From Bombyx mori (taxonomy: Eukaryota; Arthropoda; Insecta; Lepidoptera; Bombycidae): 64,000 nucleotides of DNA. The DNA lies in contig NC_085121.1 of assembly GCF_030269925.1 (NCBI RefSeq), positions 14,587,501 to 14,651,500 of the forward strand, given 5' to 3'. Under the pieces are notes generated by a model that had not been told where the DNA came from, searched no databases, and saw only the letters and a program-made list of their open reading frames with translations. Position 1 is the first letter of the stretch. Every line of letters begins with the position of its first letter. Made by a program: the position numbers and the translations under genes. Shown piece after piece: positions 11,135 through 22,369 of the stretch.

Positions 11135-11545
11135 CGTGTGGCACCCGGGAACTGCCGCGGTAAAGCTATTGCATAGCATTTTTTATCAACTTATGCAATT
11201 ATAATTAGACAATGATAATTTAATATTAAAACAATAATAAAACAAGATCACGCTATATTAAACATTAATAAAAGCAAAACCTTAACTGTCCCCTTCACAC
11301 TCATAAGCTAGATCGCGCGAGTGAGAGATGGGCAGACTTTTCATGATGCGCATGCAGTGTGACGTCACGCAACGCGCTTATTCACAAACACTACACAAGC
11401 GCAACGTGTGAACGTGTTGAGCGCGTGCTACATGGTAGGCGGAGTGAGGGGTGTAAGGATTTTTTCGTGACGGAATTTCATGATTCCGCTCTCAAGCCGC
11501 ACTCAAGGCCCGCGATAAAAGCTATGCAATAGCTTAAAAATTAAA
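11135..11545 (+). mobile_element. MITE-like element, copy A
   Basis: About 405 bp, present again inverted at 49872-50275. Near-terminal perfect 15-bp inverted repeats AAGCTATTGCATAGC lie at 11163-11177 and 11521-11535. The interior contains a GC-rich core with a palindromic TGACGTCA and CGCGC blocks. No coding capacity. Two borders are inferred from where the two copies stop matching. Confidence 0.7.
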
Positions 11546-11662
11546 TGGTACATAATCATATAAGACTCTAAATTTTTTTTAGAAGTTGTTTACTCCACTC
11601 AAATAGCCGAAGAGGTTTTGTTATATTTTTTCCAAATTTTAAACTTTAAATGGTTCTCTTGT

Positions 11663-12960
11663 ACCTAGTCCACATAAATTCTGTTACAAATTAAAATGCA
11701 TTTTTAATGAAGTAATGTAATATTATTATTAATTATTAAAATTTATACCTACATATCTACTAAAGTCTAAGCAAAAAATTAAAAATATTCTATTCAAAAT
11801 GGCCACTTTTGGATTTTATACAAGCCTTTAATCTGTTTGGGCACGAATCTAAGGATGTACGCACTGTTTCCAAGGGAAAATTCGTCACTGCTTTTTTCAG
11901 AGACTCAATGTCGCCGTGTCGCTTAGAGCAGACCTGTCTTCTAAAACTGACCATAATTTGAAGTCTGAAGGGTTGAGGTCTGGGCTAGATGAGGACCAGA
12001 CTTCAGCTTTTTTAAAGTCCGGAAAATTGATTCCAAGCCAGGCTTGGGTAGTTACAGAGTTATGCTGGAAAGTCCACAGTATATTTTAAAAAAGTGTATT
12101 GTTGAGATGCTTAACAACATGATCCATAATTGTATCTTGATACACTTTGGCTGAAGTTTTCACTCATTTTTCATAAAAATGTAGTTTTGTGACTCCTTGA
12201 TAAGACACGCCCCACCAAACCATCACTGACGCAGGCTGATGACCACGTTGTAACTTTCCGACCACTTGAGCAGCTTCTTTAGAGCTGTGAGTGTACATTT
12301 TATCAATTTGCTTATTGTTGTGTTCTTCAATCGCGAAAATGTTTTCATCGGTAAATATGATATTTCTGTGCCTTTCACCTGCGTATCGTGACAGAAGGCG
12401 TTTTGATCGATCCACTCTCTTTAATTGTAAAGACTGATTTAGGGCATGTCCTGTATATCGACGATAACCACCAAGTTTTAGGTCTTGTTTTATAATAAGC
12501 GACAGAGTCCTAGCAGAAATCTTCATGTCTCGCGATAAGATTTTTTTCTCCCTAATGGGGTTTCGTTGAATTTGCTTTAACAGCCTTAGCAGCCTTTGTA
12601 GTTCAAACATCACGCGGCCGCCCCGATCTTTTCTGGTCTTCGATAGACGAAGTGTTGTTGTATCTGTTGATAGTACGATATACGAACATACGGCTGATAC
12701 CAAGCTTTTGTAGTGTCTGGAATATGACTGACGGCTCCATACCCACTTTGTACAAGGCGATCACTGCAATACTATTTTCTTTAACACCCCATTTCATATT
12801 GTAATTTGATAATGAACACGTAAAAATATGTGAAATAGCGCAAAATCGAAAGATTTTTTTAAAATAATATACGTGTAAACCAAATTGTCTTTCATCTCTC
12901 GCAATATAAAATCAACAAGAACTATAAATTGTAACGTTTGTTACAAACATTTTATTAGGC
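11663..12960 (-). mobile_element. maT-type Tc1/mariner transposon, second copy
   Basis: The left end (from 11663: CCTAGTCC, then CATAAATTCTGTTACAA) is related to the terminus of the maT element at 588. The right end near 12926-12960 is diverged. The length of about 1.3 kb fits the family. The transposase runs on the minus strand from an ATG near 12797 to about 11830, with frameshifts. Confidence 0.7.
12164..12797 (-). pseudogene. maT transposase pseudogene
   Basis: Starts at ATG 12797 (MKWGVKENSIAVIALYKVGM) with the N-terminal helix-turn-helix and the basic RSGRPR stretch, then shifts frame near 12600 into 12164-12703. That piece carries EKKILSRDMKISARTLS, the first catalytic region FTDENIFAIE and VMVWWGVSYQGVT. 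The C-terminal catalytic part is recognisable further left (SSSSPDLNPSDF read near 11985-12000) but interrupted. It is a distinct, separately decayed copy from that at 983-1558. Confidence 0.75.
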
Positions 12961-13302
12961 AAATTGAACAGACCTAAAATATCGAGGACTCGAAAACTAG
13001 TGAAGATGACCCATCCTTCAAAAAAGATAGTAGGAAATATTTGGAAAGTATTCGTATTTTCAGTATTGCCACTCCGTACCATGATAAAGCATTAAGTGTG
13101 TCGAATGAAGCAGTCTCAGAAATACAATGAATCGGGCGACATTCAATAAGAACAGCAGCTAATGTGACACAGCTTGTTTGCTTAATTTGTCTGGCCAATG
13201 TAGTTAAATTCTTTTTGTGTTTTTAATTGATTACTTCCGCCTAGCTTTTCCTATTTTAACAGGTGTCAATAATTGATCTAGGTTTTTCCTCGTATGGTCA
13301 GA

Positions 13303-13473
13303 ATGTATAGACAGACAGTTAATATATTTTTAAGTTCCAGATTAGTCGTTAGCACTTTACTTCTGCCTTTCGTTTTGGTCATTGGAGTAAATTTGTTCGA
13401 TTCCACTTTATGCACCGACAATTGCGATGAAGTTTTTCATAAATTTTATAATGCAAGCACTATCCTCTGTTGA
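13303..13473 (+). pseudogene. Orphan serpin-type first exon (signal-peptide exon paralogue)
   Basis: From ATG 13303 the frame runs 56 codons to TGA at 13471. After a hydrophobic segment (about residues 14-30) it reads NLFDSTLCTDNCDEV, closely paralleling exon 1 of the full serpin (NLFASTLCTQNYTEA), and the downstream residues A-x-T-x-LC also align (ASTILC against ANTRLC). The stop falls where the full gene continues toward its splice donor, and no further serpin exons are visible before 15978. It is read as the surviving first exon of another cluster member, probably dead. No TATA box is obvious upstream. Confidence 0.6.
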
Positions 13474-13879
13474 ATCACCTCAAAATCAAGTATACTTTTA
13501 TAACGTTTGAAAGAAAAAAAATCGAAAGCCTAGTTTCACAGTCAAACGGAATCCAAATTATGTTTAAGTTATAAGAAAAAACTGTCTAACTATTTCAGTT
13601 TCAACCAATTCGTATCCCGTTTTAAGCATAATTTATAAAAACAATAATAATAGAAATTCATAATAAGTCATAATTCTAATGCAAGTTGCAAGGCTTAATA
13701 CAATTATTATACCTTTTTTTGGACAAAATCTTCAAGTATTTAAATCGCATTTAATTGTGTAATACTATTTTTTTAGTACTTTAGTAATTTGGAAACCAAC
13801 TTCGTGTATGGTGTGTAAGGATGTTCATTTTATGGGTCGAATTATTATATAGGTACTATTCAAAGGCAGTTGAATCTTG

Positions 13880-14213
13880 TTTTTTTTATGATTGAAGGAT
13901 TACTGGTGGCCCAGAGGCCATTCCAGTTTTACCAGGACAGGTGGGCGAGCAAAGGCTCAGCCAGGAGTGGTGGGATTTGCTAACAGCTACCCGAGCGCCT
14001 CCGAAGGAGACCTAACAACTCAAGAGCAGCTGCTTCGCGAATGAATCTACTACCGGATCGGAATTGCGACCCGCTGAGAAGATCCGGCGAGAAACTCAGC
14101 GATTTGATTCATGGGTTAGGTTGCACGGCAAACTCTTTATCGAGTTCGACGAGTACGGTTACCGGGGTCCCTAAGCCTGCTCCTAGTGTTAGAGCTGAAG
14201 GCGTCTAATGCCT
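13880..14213 (-). mobile_element. Jockey-clade LINE 3' tail
   Basis: T-run at about 13880, then the 3' UTR shared with 9815-10130 (CACCTGTCCTGGTAAAACTGG in reverse complement, and the GATCCGG...GTAGTAGATTC block). It ends in the last codons of the ORF near 14210. Severely 5' truncated and non-coding. Confidence 0.75.
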
Positions 14214-14930
14214 TAACTTTGCTTTAACTACCTGGGTTTCAACATCAGTGACAATGGCTCGTGCGAGAAAAAAGTGCACCGGAGAATTGGCATGGCCAAG
14301 AGTCCCATGACTCAGCTCGAAAAAATCTGGAGAGATCGCAACATTTCCGTAATACCAAATACCAAAAGCAAACTAGTACGGACTCTGGTCTTCTCGATTT
14401 TTTCATATGGCATTGAGACTTGGTCACTGAAATCTGCAGACCACAAACGCATTGACGCCTTTGAGATGCGGTGCTGAAGAAAGATGCTCCGTATCCCGTG
14501 GACAGCATTTTAGACTAACGTATCAATTTTGCAAGAACTCAAAATCATCGGAGTGTCTTCGCAGAGTTCTTGAATATTTCGGCCACATTGCACGGAAGGA
14601 TGGTAGGAATCTCGAGAGGCTCATCGTGACTGGTAAGGTGGATGGGAAAAGCCTTCGGACGCGCAGCCCAATAAGTTGGTCCACCAGATCCACACCGCTC
14701 TTGATTCGACATTTCACAACGCCCTCCACACCACCAGAGATAAGAATAAATGGAGAAAGGTCTTGTGTGCGAAGGCTATACATAAGAGTGGTCACGACCT
14801 TCAGCAGTGAGGAATACGATGCAAGAAGGGACTCGAGAGATGTTTCTCGCTTACCACTTTGTTTCGTGAGGAAATTCGATGCGCTGTGTAAACTATTTGT
14901 TACTTTATCTTGTTTGACATCTTGTTTATG
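14214..14930 (+). pseudogene. Non-LTR retrotransposon ORF2 C-terminus (RTE-like), broken
   Basis: Plus-strand coding remnant: YLGFNISDNGSCEKKVHRRI from 14228, then LVRTLVFSIFSYGIETWSLK, then after stops and frame changes FGHIARKDGRNLERLIVTGK (14578-14640) and HNALHTTRDKNKWR. This is the region after the reverse transcriptase palm of moth LINE ORF2 proteins of the type often annotated as endonuclease-reverse transcriptase. The reading frame is interrupted at 14477 and later. Clade assignment to RTE is tentative. Confidence 0.7.
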
Positions 14931-15119
14931 TTTTCGATATTCGTTTTATTGATCTTTTTGTCATTTGTAATTAAATCATGTGGTGAGCGATACTCATCTC
15001 TCAAGTGCAAAGGGTTAATAATTGTTCATGCATTCCTCTCACTTTGACAAAACTTGCCTGCTCCTGGATTGCTGGATTACTGTGGATATTTACTGTAAGC
15101 TATTGAGGACATAATGATG

Positions 15120-15480
15120 AAGAATCTCGATAATTTCTGGCCAGCCTTGGTTTAAGCGCTTGTCACCGCTGCTCCTGCACGACAACACTCGATTTCATAT
15201 GGCACAACAGATGGTCTCTAAGCTACAAGTGCTAGAGTTTGAAGTTTTGCGTCATCTGTCGTAATCACAAGACCTTGCGGCGATAGACTTCTATTTTTTC
15301 GAAAGCTTAGACCACTTGACAAGGCTTCAATACTTGAGGGCCAGCACAAAATGCTCTTGAAGAGTTTATTGTCTCTCGTACATCTGACTTCATCAAGAAG
15401 ATCATTGAAAAATTGCCACTGCGCTGGAAAGGTGCATCGATACCATTCATGGGTATAATATGTTTTCACACATTCATGAA
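15120..15480 (+). pseudogene. mariner transposase C-terminal relic
   Basis: Plus strand, several stops: LLHDNTRFHMAQQMVSKL (from about 15172), then LEFEVLRHLS, a stop, QDLAAIDFYFFESLDHL, and later material matching the end of the transposase. The HDN and DLA-x-x-D-x-FF blocks are the second and third catalytic regions of a DD34D mariner. The N-terminal half is absent. Confidence 0.7.
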
Positions 15481-15917
15481 TTCATAGAAAAAAATGACAT
15501 TCACTTTCTGCCTACTAAAGGGCAATTTAGTAGGAAAAATCTAATATGGCGTAACTTAGGTCATTTATATTTTATTTCATCTCAGAGAAGTATCTATAGA
15601 ACAGACTTTGAATGATATAATAATGATAAAATAATGGTACTGAAATGAAAATGCAATAACATTGAGCTATACTTATATAATTAAATGGTTACTGATTTTG
15701 GTAGAATAATAAAAAAAAAAAAAGATGAATTATAATAAGAATAAATTTGTACTGAAAATTATGAAAAAATAAAAATTAATTGATCATTTTCAAATTAAAA
15801 AAATAAAATTGATATTTACATAAGCAGTATGCAGTTGCAGTATGTACTTTAAAAAAAATGTACTTATTCTCTATTTTATCAGGTGATAAATTCAACTTGG
15901 CCTGTATTATTGGATCG

Positions 15918-15926
15918 TATATAAAA
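15918..15926 (+). promoter_or_regulatory. TATA box of the serpin gene
   Basis: TATATAAAA lies 52 bases before the start codon at 15978, a spacing that fits a short 5' UTR if transcription starts near 15948. ATTGG just upstream is a possible inverted CCAAT box. Tissue-specific elements cannot be judged by eye. Confidence 0.5.
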
Positions 15927-15977
15927 GCTCTGAATCGGTTAGCCAACATTAATTGTTGCAGCAGATTGTTCGTGATC

Positions 15978-18900
15978 ATGTGGGCTCTAAGCTTGGCCGT
16001 GGCTGTCGCAGCCAACTTGTTCGCTTCCACTCTATGCACCCAGAACTACACTGAAGCTCGGCTTAGATTTTGTGAAGCCAACACTCGCCTGTGTGGAATA
16101 GGAATCGACGTAAGTGTAGCTTTGTTTTTTTAAATTTAGATATTGGTTGTTGAATGTGATTTCTGTACCACGATCTCCGTGCTAAATCCCGAATTGGTGA
16201 TTTTGTTCTTGTCTCGTTGTATGCTAGTACATAGCATACAACTATGCTATGTAGATTATTTTTAATAACTTAGGTGGGTGGACGAGTTCATGGCTCACCT
16301 GGTGTTAAGTGGCTACCGGAGCCCATAGACATCTACAACGTAAATGCCGAAATAGGTAGGGTGGTGGTAGCTACACGTGCCTAAGATGTCCTACCACCAG
16401 TAACTTGTAGAATAATTATTATTAACAATCAAAGAGAAAAACCTCCTGTCACTCAACAACCCACGTCCGATCCTCGCATAAGACAGACAAAACTCATAAA
16501 AAGGCAAAGGGGGAGAGTGAAGCGCTTAGTGTGGAGCACATCTCTCTAATCACCCTCCCTCTCGGGATGCTGGTCCGGCGGTCGTCCGCGCCAGACCCTC
16601 GGTCGGCAGGCCGCCTAGATGGCACCGGTTAGAGTGAGTTATCCTACGGAATACCCCGCTGGGTCAGAACCAGCGTGGGTCGAAGATAGCCGGCTTTTCA
16701 TCAAACGGATGCTCTTGCGTAAAAGGCGTGCAGAGCAGCTTGCAAGTCGTCTTCTCAGGCCCCTTCGCCGGTCCCCATATCGACGTGTGAGGGAGACCCG
16801 AAATACTCAGAGAGCTAGGGCTTGAGCGACATCTGCCTCCCTGGCTCCCGCTCGACGCCAGCGGGCTTGTGCGTCTCTCACGCGCTCTGCCGCCTCCGCC
16901 ATCTGCGAGATGGTGCACTCGCAGAAGTTGAGCACTGCCTTCCACGACTCACGATGTCACAACACTCGGCAATGACAAGTCGTCCCCTATTTTTGCGACA
17001 AGGTCACGTCGCCGCAACCACAATGGTGGACTCTGCTGTTGGCTAGGCTCAAATCCGGTGCAGGAGCTCAACGAAACAACCATGCACAGTGAGCACCTGC
17101 GTGAGCCGGAAAGTGAGGCGTCTTCTGTCACGATTTACCCAATCCAATGCGATAGCCACGGATAGCCCTGAGCGCGATGTTTCATTGCGGCCTTTGCAGC
17201 AGCTTCGCTACCTCCACGGCCAAAGACTGGACCCACACAGGCGCTCCGTATAAGACCATTGATTGCACTACCCTTGTATTGAAACGGCGCGTCACTTGGT
17301 AAGGCTCCCCGACGTTGGGAAGAAGCCGGCTTAACGCGCCGGCCACCCCCAACAAACGAGGGACCAGGTTCTGAAAGTGAGCACGGAAGGTCCAACGACT
17401 GTCCAGAATTAGGCCGGCCGAGGTACTTCAACTCCACCCCAATCTCGATACGAACGCCTCCAACCACGATATGGGCATCGACAGGTGGCACTCTCCGGGG
17501 TCTGTGGAACCACATGGCCTCGGATTTACTGAATGCCACGTCGAGGTCCAATCTCCTGATTTTGCCAACGACATGCGCCATCCCAGCTATGGCAAGACGA
17601 GCAGGCTCAGCAATGCCCCCCGGTACAAGACCCCACCGTGTTCGGTACACGTGACTGATCTGTCCTCCAAGTAGGAACCCACCAGCCCGCGAAGGTAAGG
17701 GGGCACTCTGTGTCTTTCCAGCGCCCCCCCCCCCCAATCGCGGATCAGGGCAAGGTGTTAAGCGCATTGGCGATATCGAGTGGCACCGCCAAGGTCACCC
17801 CACCCCCGGAGATGGCCCGAACGCGAAGGATCGCGTCTACCGTTGACCACACTCTCGGAAGCCATACTGCTCCGCCGACAGATTGGGTCTCACCCCGACC
17901 AGACGCTGAATGATGCGGGCCGCCAGAATGAGTTCCAGCAGCTTGCCCACTTCATCCAGCAACACGATGGGACGGTACCGGCGCCCGGTGGATACCGCCG
18001 CCGGGCGCCTCTCCTTTCTCAACAGCACGAGTCTGCCCGTCCTCCACGATGAAGGAAACCGTCCCGATTCGAGGCAGGAGTTATAAAGAGTCGGTCCGCT
18101 AGGGCACCAAGAGCCAAGGCCCAAACACGTGCACGGATGCCGTCCGGGCCGGGCGCAGTGTCCTTAGCGCACATTTTGCGCACGGCCACACAGAGCTCTA
18201 CCCCCGTTATGTGGGGCACCTCAGCAGGGGCATCGCCGACGTATTCTGGCTGCGCGCCTATAGCGGGAGTGATAAATCCCTCCCACTCCTGCAGGAACGC
18301 TCCATGATCGGGGGGGGAACATGGGCGCATTTTATTGCGCACCGTATGATAGGGGCGCCCCCACGGATTCTCATCCAGCATCTCTAGGAGACCCTCCTTG
18401 CGCGTTCTGACGCCGCTTTATGGCCCGGCTGGCCCCAGCAGAAACACAGACCGCTGCGGTTAACCGAGCTGGTGCACCTAGCGAGGCCATGCCCGGTGCT
18501 AAGGCAACGGAGACACCGCCAGGCACGTGGTTCTTAGAGACGCACCTTCCACTATACAGCCCACGCGCAGTCTTCCCGGATCCCCCGTCGAGATTTATTC
18601 ACATAACATATTTTAATTAATATCTTAATACCAATCCCAATCTATGCAAACTAATAACTATTTCTTCTATCGGTAATTGTGAACTGTTTCATCAAATTGA
18701 AATTTTTTGTAGCAATGGTTCCAATATGAACCCGAAAGGAATCAGGTCTCCAGAGCGCTTCCACTATTGTTCATGTTGAGTGAACTCTCCTTAAACAGCA
18801 AAGAGGATACTACAGCGGAACTGTACAAAAACCTTAATTTGCGATCGGAAGATGAGGTAAGTATTATCTTCAAATTTATGCTAACGACATGCGCTTTGTA

Positions 18901-21900
18901 ATGAAATTCACTTTTCACGTAGTCTTTTGGATTTGATATACCTTTTTTCATGTTATACATTAATATGTATGTATGAAATAGTCTTTTATTTTGTCTTCGT
19001 TTAATCATTACAGGTTGTAGGCGTCAACCAGATTGCCTACGAAAAGACAAATAAAAAGAACGAGGTTTACCAATCGACTCTGATATTGAACGCCTACACT
19101 GACATCGATTCTCCGTTCTCTGAAACCTTCATACAAAATTTCGCTAAAGTTTTCAATGGAACCGTTAAAAATATTGACTATTGTAATGATGCCGTCGCAA
19201 CTATCAGGGATTCGGTAAGCGTTTTTCACTGTTGCTTTGTGTCGTCATCAGAAATTGAGATAAATATCAATATATGTCACGTCGCGGCTTGTAATATTTT
19301 TAGTCTTAACTTATTGAACTTAAGTCAATTCACTTCGGCACAAACGTAAAGGCCATGGTTTTATGGAAGCCTTGACTTAATATCTTATTGATTTTCTAGT
19401 AAATTATGTGTTCGATAATTTGCAGCTACAAAGCGACAGTGGAAACGACATAGAAATTGCTCTGAAAGACGGCGACATCGATAAGGAAACCGGTATAATT
19501 CTCACAGCTTACACTAACATTTATGTGAGTATTTTCATAATTAATTTCGTTTATTTCGATTAAAAAATACATAAAATATTTTATTTAGTACATGTAAAAT
19601 ATATCAACGAATTTATTAACAGACAACACATTTCACTTTTCTTCCCTTCACCTCTCTATAAACAGAAGCGTACTGCAGGCACTATCATTACCGTAAACTA
19701 TATTATCACATTGATAAAAAAAATAGTTTAAAAAAACTAACAAAATACGCTTTTATAGAAAATCCAACTAAAAAATAAAAAATAATTTTTAATAAATTTG
19801 AATTAAAAATAGTGTAAGAAAAAAATATTTTATTGTAAAAAAAAGCGTGGGGTGCATGGTACAAGTAGTTATAAGTTTTTTTATAAACAGATATGAGTAG
19901 AAGGGTTATTTTGATAATATCCTGAAAAGCACCCCACGCTTTTTTACAATAAAATCATTTTTTCTTACACTATTTTTAATTCAAATTTATTAAAAATTAT
20001 TTTCTACTTTTTAATTGGATTTTCTATAAAGGCGTATTTTGTTAGTTTTTTTCAACTATTATTATTTTATTTTTTGAATTTCAATTTTTTTTTAAATATT
20101 GAATTGTCAGCGATCCTTAATAAGTATACCAAATTTCGAGTTAATCAGACGTTTTCAAAGGGGTCAAAATCATGTTCAAAGATTAAAAATATAGAATCCT
20201 AGTCTTTTAATCTTATTCACCATAGTATAGTAGTACCATTGACATATAGTACATATAATATATATCGATTAGTAGTACCTTATTAATCTTAGCTCACGCT
20301 GTGTTATAGAAAATAAACATTGAATAGATACTCAATGCCAATGCCACTTCGATAAAGTTCTGTTCCTTTATAGTTACCATGGGGTCAAGCTAGCGACTCA
20401 TACCGCCCGTACAAGCAGATCGACATTTCATTCACAGCACTAGACGGAACACAAAGTAATAAACAAGCATGGTACTCGGAGGGTGCGGGAAAATACGCGG
20501 AAATCGAAAATCTTGGCATCAAGGTACACACTGATCTGTTTAAATTAAGTTCATGTTCAACTTATATTTCACAAATTGTATGTTTTCGTCGAATTGTACT
20601 CTGTTTTTCTCTCTTTTCATTTACCAGATCTTCCAGTTTTATTTGAGAGGTGGTATTTCGGTCGTCTTGGGGACTTCATTAAATGACAACGAGGATCTTA
20701 GCGTCGCTTTTAACAAACTCCGCGATCCCGCGACGCTGCCGTATATCTTGACTCAAACCGAGTCTAAATACTTGAAGCTCGCAGTTCCGATCGAATTGAC
20801 ATTGAGAGATTCACGTGATTATGTACCTGAAGTTAAAAGGGTCTGTAAAAGTTATTTACTTATATATAATTTTAACAAAAAAGATTTATTTACACAATAT
20901 CACTAGGTTCTTTCAATTGTGAAACTGCGGCTATACTATACAAATTGAGACCTATACCATATTATGTCTGTCAGGTGGGTGGCGTTTTTCACATTGGGGT
21001 CTCAATAGATCACGGAAACTATTTAACTTCATGTCACATGTCTATGGAATAAATAAAAAATACCCATATGTACACGTCCGATGCATGCGGCGTCAACGCC
21101 CCTCTTTCCTTTGCCCCTCAAGGGGCAAATGAACTTCGGCAAATGCTCACACGCACTAATGACAGATACCTTGATATTGACAACTGCAGTAGAGCCACAC
21201 AGTCGATATACTACTTTACCCCCATCTGTGAATTAGTGTCCATGGCTCACCGAATGTGGTTTATGTAATGCCACTGTTTTTTTTTAATCAAAAGCACAAA
21301 CATTTCTACTTTAATTCCTAATTTGTGCTAACCGTAAATTTGCAGGCCGGACTCTTGACAGAGCTTTTTGAGAAAAACTTCGACGGCTTCGATACGGTCT
21401 ATGACAATAAATCAGGATATATATCACATATGCTGAGCCATATGCGTATTGACTTCGAACAGCCCACAGAAGAGCGTAAGTGAATTTACAATGATACAGC
21501 CTCCCGAATGGTAATACAAAGTTTTCAGAGCATAAAGGAAGAACTTCGGTATACTCGGTATCAGGCAGAGATGGATAACAATCTATCTAGGTATTTACTT
21601 ACTGGAAGGAATTTCGTGAAGGACTCTTACCATGTTGGGATGTTATCATTGTCTGTTTCTGCTGCAAGCCACTCATTTGTTCCGGTTAGTCCTTACACAA
21701 TACGGTTGAGACATCGACCTCATGTCTCAAGGTGGATAACGGGATTCAGATAATATAATGTATGAGCTCTAGTAACTCTTCCAGCATCTACTATTTCAAA
21801 TTACCCATTAAAGAATTAAATAAAAATTTCAGAAAAAAAGAATCGGTATAGCCCGCATATTTCAAACAGCATATATATATACATACATATATTCATATGT

Positions 21901-22292
21901 TTTAGAAACAGCACAAACAGTACTGCATAGTCGGTTAGCAATAACAATAAAAACATTTTTTTGCAACTTTAATTGAGTTTAAAATATTCGCCCATTTGCA
22001 CTGAACTATCTAAGCGTCTTAGCATGATGCTTAAACGAATTAAATTTATTTTGAACACATACGCAATTATAGGGAATATCAGCCTGTGTGATACATATTA
22101 TGTATGTATGTAACTTTTGGTTGGAAAGCTTGTAAGTTTAAAAAAATTATGATTTAAATACGATTTATTAATTTCATAACAGAAGCTGAAAGCGTGGTTG
22201 CCGAGCCAGACTTCATCTTCAACAAGCCCTATTTCTTCTTGATTCTCAACAAATACAATGCACCAGGTTTCGTTGGCCTTATCACGCACTGA
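15978..22292 (+). CDS. Secreted serpin with short reactive-centre loop, 8 exons
   Basis: Exons: 15978-16109, 18713-18856, 19014-19214, 19426-19524, 20374-20523, 20628-20840, 21346-21475, 22183-22292 (stop 22290-22292). All have AG acceptors and GT donors, phases join, and the total is about 392 codons, normal for a serpin. Exon 1 gives a signal peptide (MWALSLAVAVAANLFASTLC). Exon 2 has the helix region ELSLNSKEDTTAELYKNL. Exon 5 starts LPWGQ where serpins have the strand after NAIYFKG. The C-terminus FIFNKPYFFLILNKY then GFVGLITH is the typical serpin ending. Between RID and FNKP there are only about 19 residues and no canonical EEGTEA hinge, so the loop is short; silk-gland serpins of Bombyx are known for short loops (family knowledge, identity not shown here). 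The exon 6 donor (GTCTGT) is weak. Exon joining is my inference and needs transcripts. Whether it inhibits proteases is unknown. Confidence 0.8.
16272..16410 (-). mobile_element. Bm1 SINE with internal deletion, in serpin intron 1
   Basis: Both ends of the Bm1 body are recognisable on the minus strand (GTGGACGAG to AACGTAAATG, then GAAATAGG to CCTACCACCAGTAA). The central part, including the CCTTGAGATATAAG region, is missing. Confidence 0.8.
16436..18600 (-). mobile_element. R1-clade LINE relic in serpin intron 1
   Basis: A GC-rich island, unlike its AT-rich surroundings, with a minus-strand LINE. From right to left it holds NPWGRPYHTVRNKMR (about 18360), KDTAPGPDGIRARVWALALG (near 18130), LVLLRKERRP and YRPIVLLDEVGK (near 17950), a palm/thumb region with DLDVAFSKSEAMWFHRP (near 17520), DWVNRDRRRLTFRLT (near 17120), an SWKAVLNFCECTISQM region (near 16920) and a 3' UTR to 16436. 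Order and motifs are those of R1-clade ORF2. The frame is broken in several places. The same family supplies 31861-32160, 62321-62712 and 63827-64000. Confidence 0.75.
19700..20190. mobile_element. Foldback (MITE-like) element in serpin intron
   Basis: Long imperfect inverted repeat: 19717-19858 pairs with about 19937-20062 (shared AAATTTGAATTAAAAATAGT and GCGTGGGGTG), separated by a spacer of about 80 bases. Pieces of the same family recur, rearranged, at 58053-58140 and 58320-58500. It lies in the 849-bp intron between exons 4 and 5. Superfamily unknown. Confidence 0.65.
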
Positions 22293-22363
22293 GTTTTAAA
22301 AAAGTTATCAAGATTCAGGACGAAATTCAACGTTTACATTCCAAAATGTTTTGATTGTTGTTT

Positions 22364-22369
22364 AATAAA
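22364..22369 (+). terminator. Poly(A) signal of the serpin gene
   Basis: AATAAA 72 bases after the stop codon, followed by a second overlapping AATAAA a few bases later. The same signal is conserved after copy 2 at 5312-5317. Confidence 0.6.

Noticed and set aside
17135..17767. 210-codon minus-strand frame as a host gene
   Set aside because: Its residues are R1-clade reverse transcriptase sequence with frame changes; it is part of the LINE relic in the serpin intron.
20553..20906. 117-codon frame as a single-exon gene
   Set aside because: It is serpin exon 6 read through its flanking introns; the splice sites at 20628 and 20840 explain it better.
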